DNA from: Lentisphaeria bacterium UBA1776
GTDB lineage: Bacteria; Verrucomicrobiota; Lentisphaeria; Victivallales; Victivallaceae
Length of the DNA stretch: 22,130 nt
Assembly (NCBI GenBank): GCA_002314605.1
Contig: DCGO01000142.1
Coordinates: 1-22,130, forward strand
Direction of reading: 5' to 3'
Part shown: positions 20,985 to 22,130 of the stretch, in pieces
Numbering within the stretch: the first letter of the stretch is position 1
How the letters are laid out: every line of letters begins with the position of its first letter
Made by a program: the position numbers and the translations under genes
The notes under the pieces: generated by a model
Told to the model about the DNA's origin: nothing
What the model saw: the letters and a program-made list of their open reading frames with translations, nothing else
The model's database searches: none

Positions 20985-22130
20985 TCAGGCGAGTTTCGAC
21001 ACGATCTGATTGGCGTACTTGGACCATTTGTCCTTTGCATCCGCCAGATTTTCGGCATCCGCGATCACGAGGTAGGACTCCTTGCTCATGGAGAGCGTTT
21101 CGAGGCTGTTCACGTCCAGCTTGTCCACCGTCAGCGTGGCTCCCTTGCCGATGGAGAGTTTGTCCTTGCCTGCACCGAAATCAAGGAGGCCCTTGATCTC
21201 AACATCGGTATAGCTGCCGAGCTTCAGCGTGTCGTTGCCGTTGCCGAAGTCGAGGTTGTCGAACTCAACCGCGTTGTAATTCCCGAAATTGAAGCTGTCG
21301 CTGGCGTCCGTACCGGTGACGTCGGAGGCTTCCAGCCTGGCGGACTGACCGGCCTTGCCATTGCCGATGGAGAGCTTCTGCGTTCCGTCGATCCTGCCAA
21401 GCATCGTGGCGCTGTAAGACCCGAGGCTGATCGTTTCGGCGCTGCTGACGTTTCCGGCGGCGAAGATGGAACTCTTGCCGGTGGAGAGCTTGTCATTGCC
21501 GTCACCGAATGCGATGTCGGCGGCATCCTTCACCTCGGCGGCCTCCGGATCGTCCCAGTCTCCGACCCAGCGTTTCGCTGCAACGAACTTGGTGTTCTGT
21601 CCGGTGGAGAGTTTGTCATTGTCCGCACCGAAGTCGATGGCCCCGGAGGAAAAGTACGAACCTTTGGCTTCCAGGGTGTCGCTGCCGCCGTTAAATTTAA
21701 GATCCGCACCGATGAATTCGACCAGTCCGGTTTCGGTATAGTTGATTGCCCCGATGCCGACGTAGGAATCCGCCTTGGCCGTGATCTTGTCGGATTTGTC
21801 CGCCAAAGTGATACTGCCGCTGGCAAAGTGCGTTTCTTTGCCGATGGTGACGGTGGTCTTTTTGTCGGTGCCATTGATGGCTCCGGTCAGGAAGGACGCG
21901 CCTTCGGCCTTCAGCGTGGCATTGCAGCCATTCTGGAAGCTGATGTCGCCCGTCGTGACGGTCGAACCTTTGGCGCTCGTAACCTTGCTGACGTTGGTCA
22001 GGTTGGAAAGGATGTCCACATCGGCATCCTTGTCGATCTGGACCTTGTTGCTGCCTTCTTCCAGATTGATCTCCCGGCCTTTCGCACCGAAGGTGACATC
22101 CGTACCCTTGTAGAAGCGGATGGTGTCGCT
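20985..22130 (-). CDS. C-terminal part of a repetitive RTX-like surface or secreted protein
   Basis: The frame is open from the right window edge to the stop at 20985, giving 381 visible residues; the start is outside, and the GTG at 22019 is an internal Val codon. The protein is rich in Gly, Asp, Asn, Ser, Thr and Lys. It consists of imperfect beta-strand repeats of two kinds: RTX-like FGDGNDKLS, FGNGNDTLK, FGAGKDKLS and FGADNDKLS, and alternating turns such as SYFSSGAIDFG, HFASGSITLAD and SFLTGAINGTD. These suggest a beta-solenoid or beta-roll, possibly binding calcium, in a large adhesin or S-layer-like protein. The last ~35 residues (SYLVIADAENLADAKDKW.. to VSKLA) are non-repetitive and could be a secretion or anchoring tail; no LPXTG or PEP-CTERM motif is seen. 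A strong terminator follows. Export route and partners are unknown. Confidence 0.7.
   Translation of the reverse strand, partial: SDTIRFYKGTDVTFGAKGREINLEEGSNKVQIDKDADVDILSNLTNVSKVTSAKGSTVTTGDISFQNGCNATLKAEGASFLTGAINGTDKKTTVTIGKETHFASGSITLADKSDKITAKADSYVGIGAINYTETGLVEFIGADLKFNGGSDTLEAKGSYFSSGAIDFGADNDKLSTGQNTKFVAAKRWVGDWDDPEAAEVKDAADIAFGDGNDKLSTGKSSIFAAGNVSSAETISLGSYSATMLGRIDGTQKLSIGNGKAGQSARLEASDVTGTDASDSFNFGNYNAVEFDNLDFGNGNDTLKLGSYTDVEIKGLLDFGAGKDKLSIGKGATLTVDKLDVNSLETLSMSKESYLVIADAENLADAKDKWSKYANQIVSKLA
21153..21692 (-). repeat. Degenerate RTX-like nonapeptide motifs
   Basis: Five motifs of the form (F/N)-G-x-x-(N/S/K)-D-(K/T)-L-(S/E/K) occur within this part of the surface protein: NGGSDTLEA, FGADNDKLS, FGDGNDKLS, FGNGNDTLK and FGAGKDKLS. 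They resemble the GGxGxDxUx calcium-binding repeat but are spaced 20-87 residues apart instead of in tandem, so a classic continuous beta-roll is not certain. Confidence 0.55.

Noticed and set aside
1..22130. CRISPR array, tRNA, rRNA, insertion sequence, integrase or phage genes
   Set aside because: No direct-repeat/spacer pattern, no cloverleaf or rRNA sequence, and no transposase, integrase or phage structural protein was seen on either strand. The repeats present are coding repeats inside genes.

Overview
The window is GC-rich, densely packed bacterial chromosome with Gram-negative features: a WaaF-like heptosyltransferase, lipoprotein and Sec signals, and a LolA-like protein. The pairing of a PSCyt2/PSD1 (DUF1549/DUF1553) lipoprotein with a secreted PPC-domain protein, plus a planctomycete-style Ser/Thr kinase with a DWG motif, points to the PVC superphylum. 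With the GH38 alpha-mannosidase and the repetitive surface protein, I would guess Lentisphaerota (Victivallis-like). That placement is inference; no rRNA or other decisive marker is present.

Layout. (1) 3-3555, + strand: a tightly spaced cluster of a flotillin (5' end outside the window), cyclophilin PpiB, a WaaF-like GT9 and an exported SH3b protein. (2) 3581-5452, - strand: the ABC-F ATPase Uup, behind a leader of about 190 nt that contains a possible 37-codon leader peptide ending Pro-Pro-stop. (3) 5825-8152, + strand: a membrane Ser/Thr kinase with an extracytoplasmic Cache-like sensor, transcribed divergently from uup. (4) 14219 down to 8175, - strand: a four-gene operon with 11-nt spacing and then two ATGA overlaps. 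It encodes a PSCyt2/PSD1 lipoprotein, a PPC-domain exported protein, a RidA/chorismatase-fold protein and a polytopic PMT-type glycosyltransferase. (5) 14220-14479: a divergent control region with two good sigma70-type promoters and a palindrome. (6) 14480-15712, + strand: an exported LolA-like/coiled-coil protein. (7) 16846-15734, - strand: a GT2-like glycosyltransferase. (8) 17531-16911, - strand: a stand-alone rpsD with its own promoter, structured leader and intrinsic terminator. (9) 20772-17725, - strand: a cytoplasmic GH38 alpha-mannosidase. (10) 20827-20971: an intrinsic terminator plus three more hairpins. (11) 20985 to the window end, - strand: the C-terminal part of a repetitive RTX-like surface protein.

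Common themes are envelope building (GT9, GT2, PMT, SH3b, lipoprotein, LolA-like), membrane sensing (Cache kinase, flotillin) and translation (Uup, S4). There is no mobile element, CRISPR array, tRNA or rRNA. The most interesting material is regulatory: the uup leader with its possible Pro-Pro-stop peptide, the rpsD leader with three small stem-loops and a possible SD-masking alternative, and the run of hairpins after the repetitive surface protein. The Cache-kinase fusion and the unusual four-gene PSD1/RidA/PMT operon are the most interesting proteins. Intergenic stretches over about 200 bases (5453-5824, 14220-14479, 20773-20984) are covered by the promoter, leader and hairpin entries.
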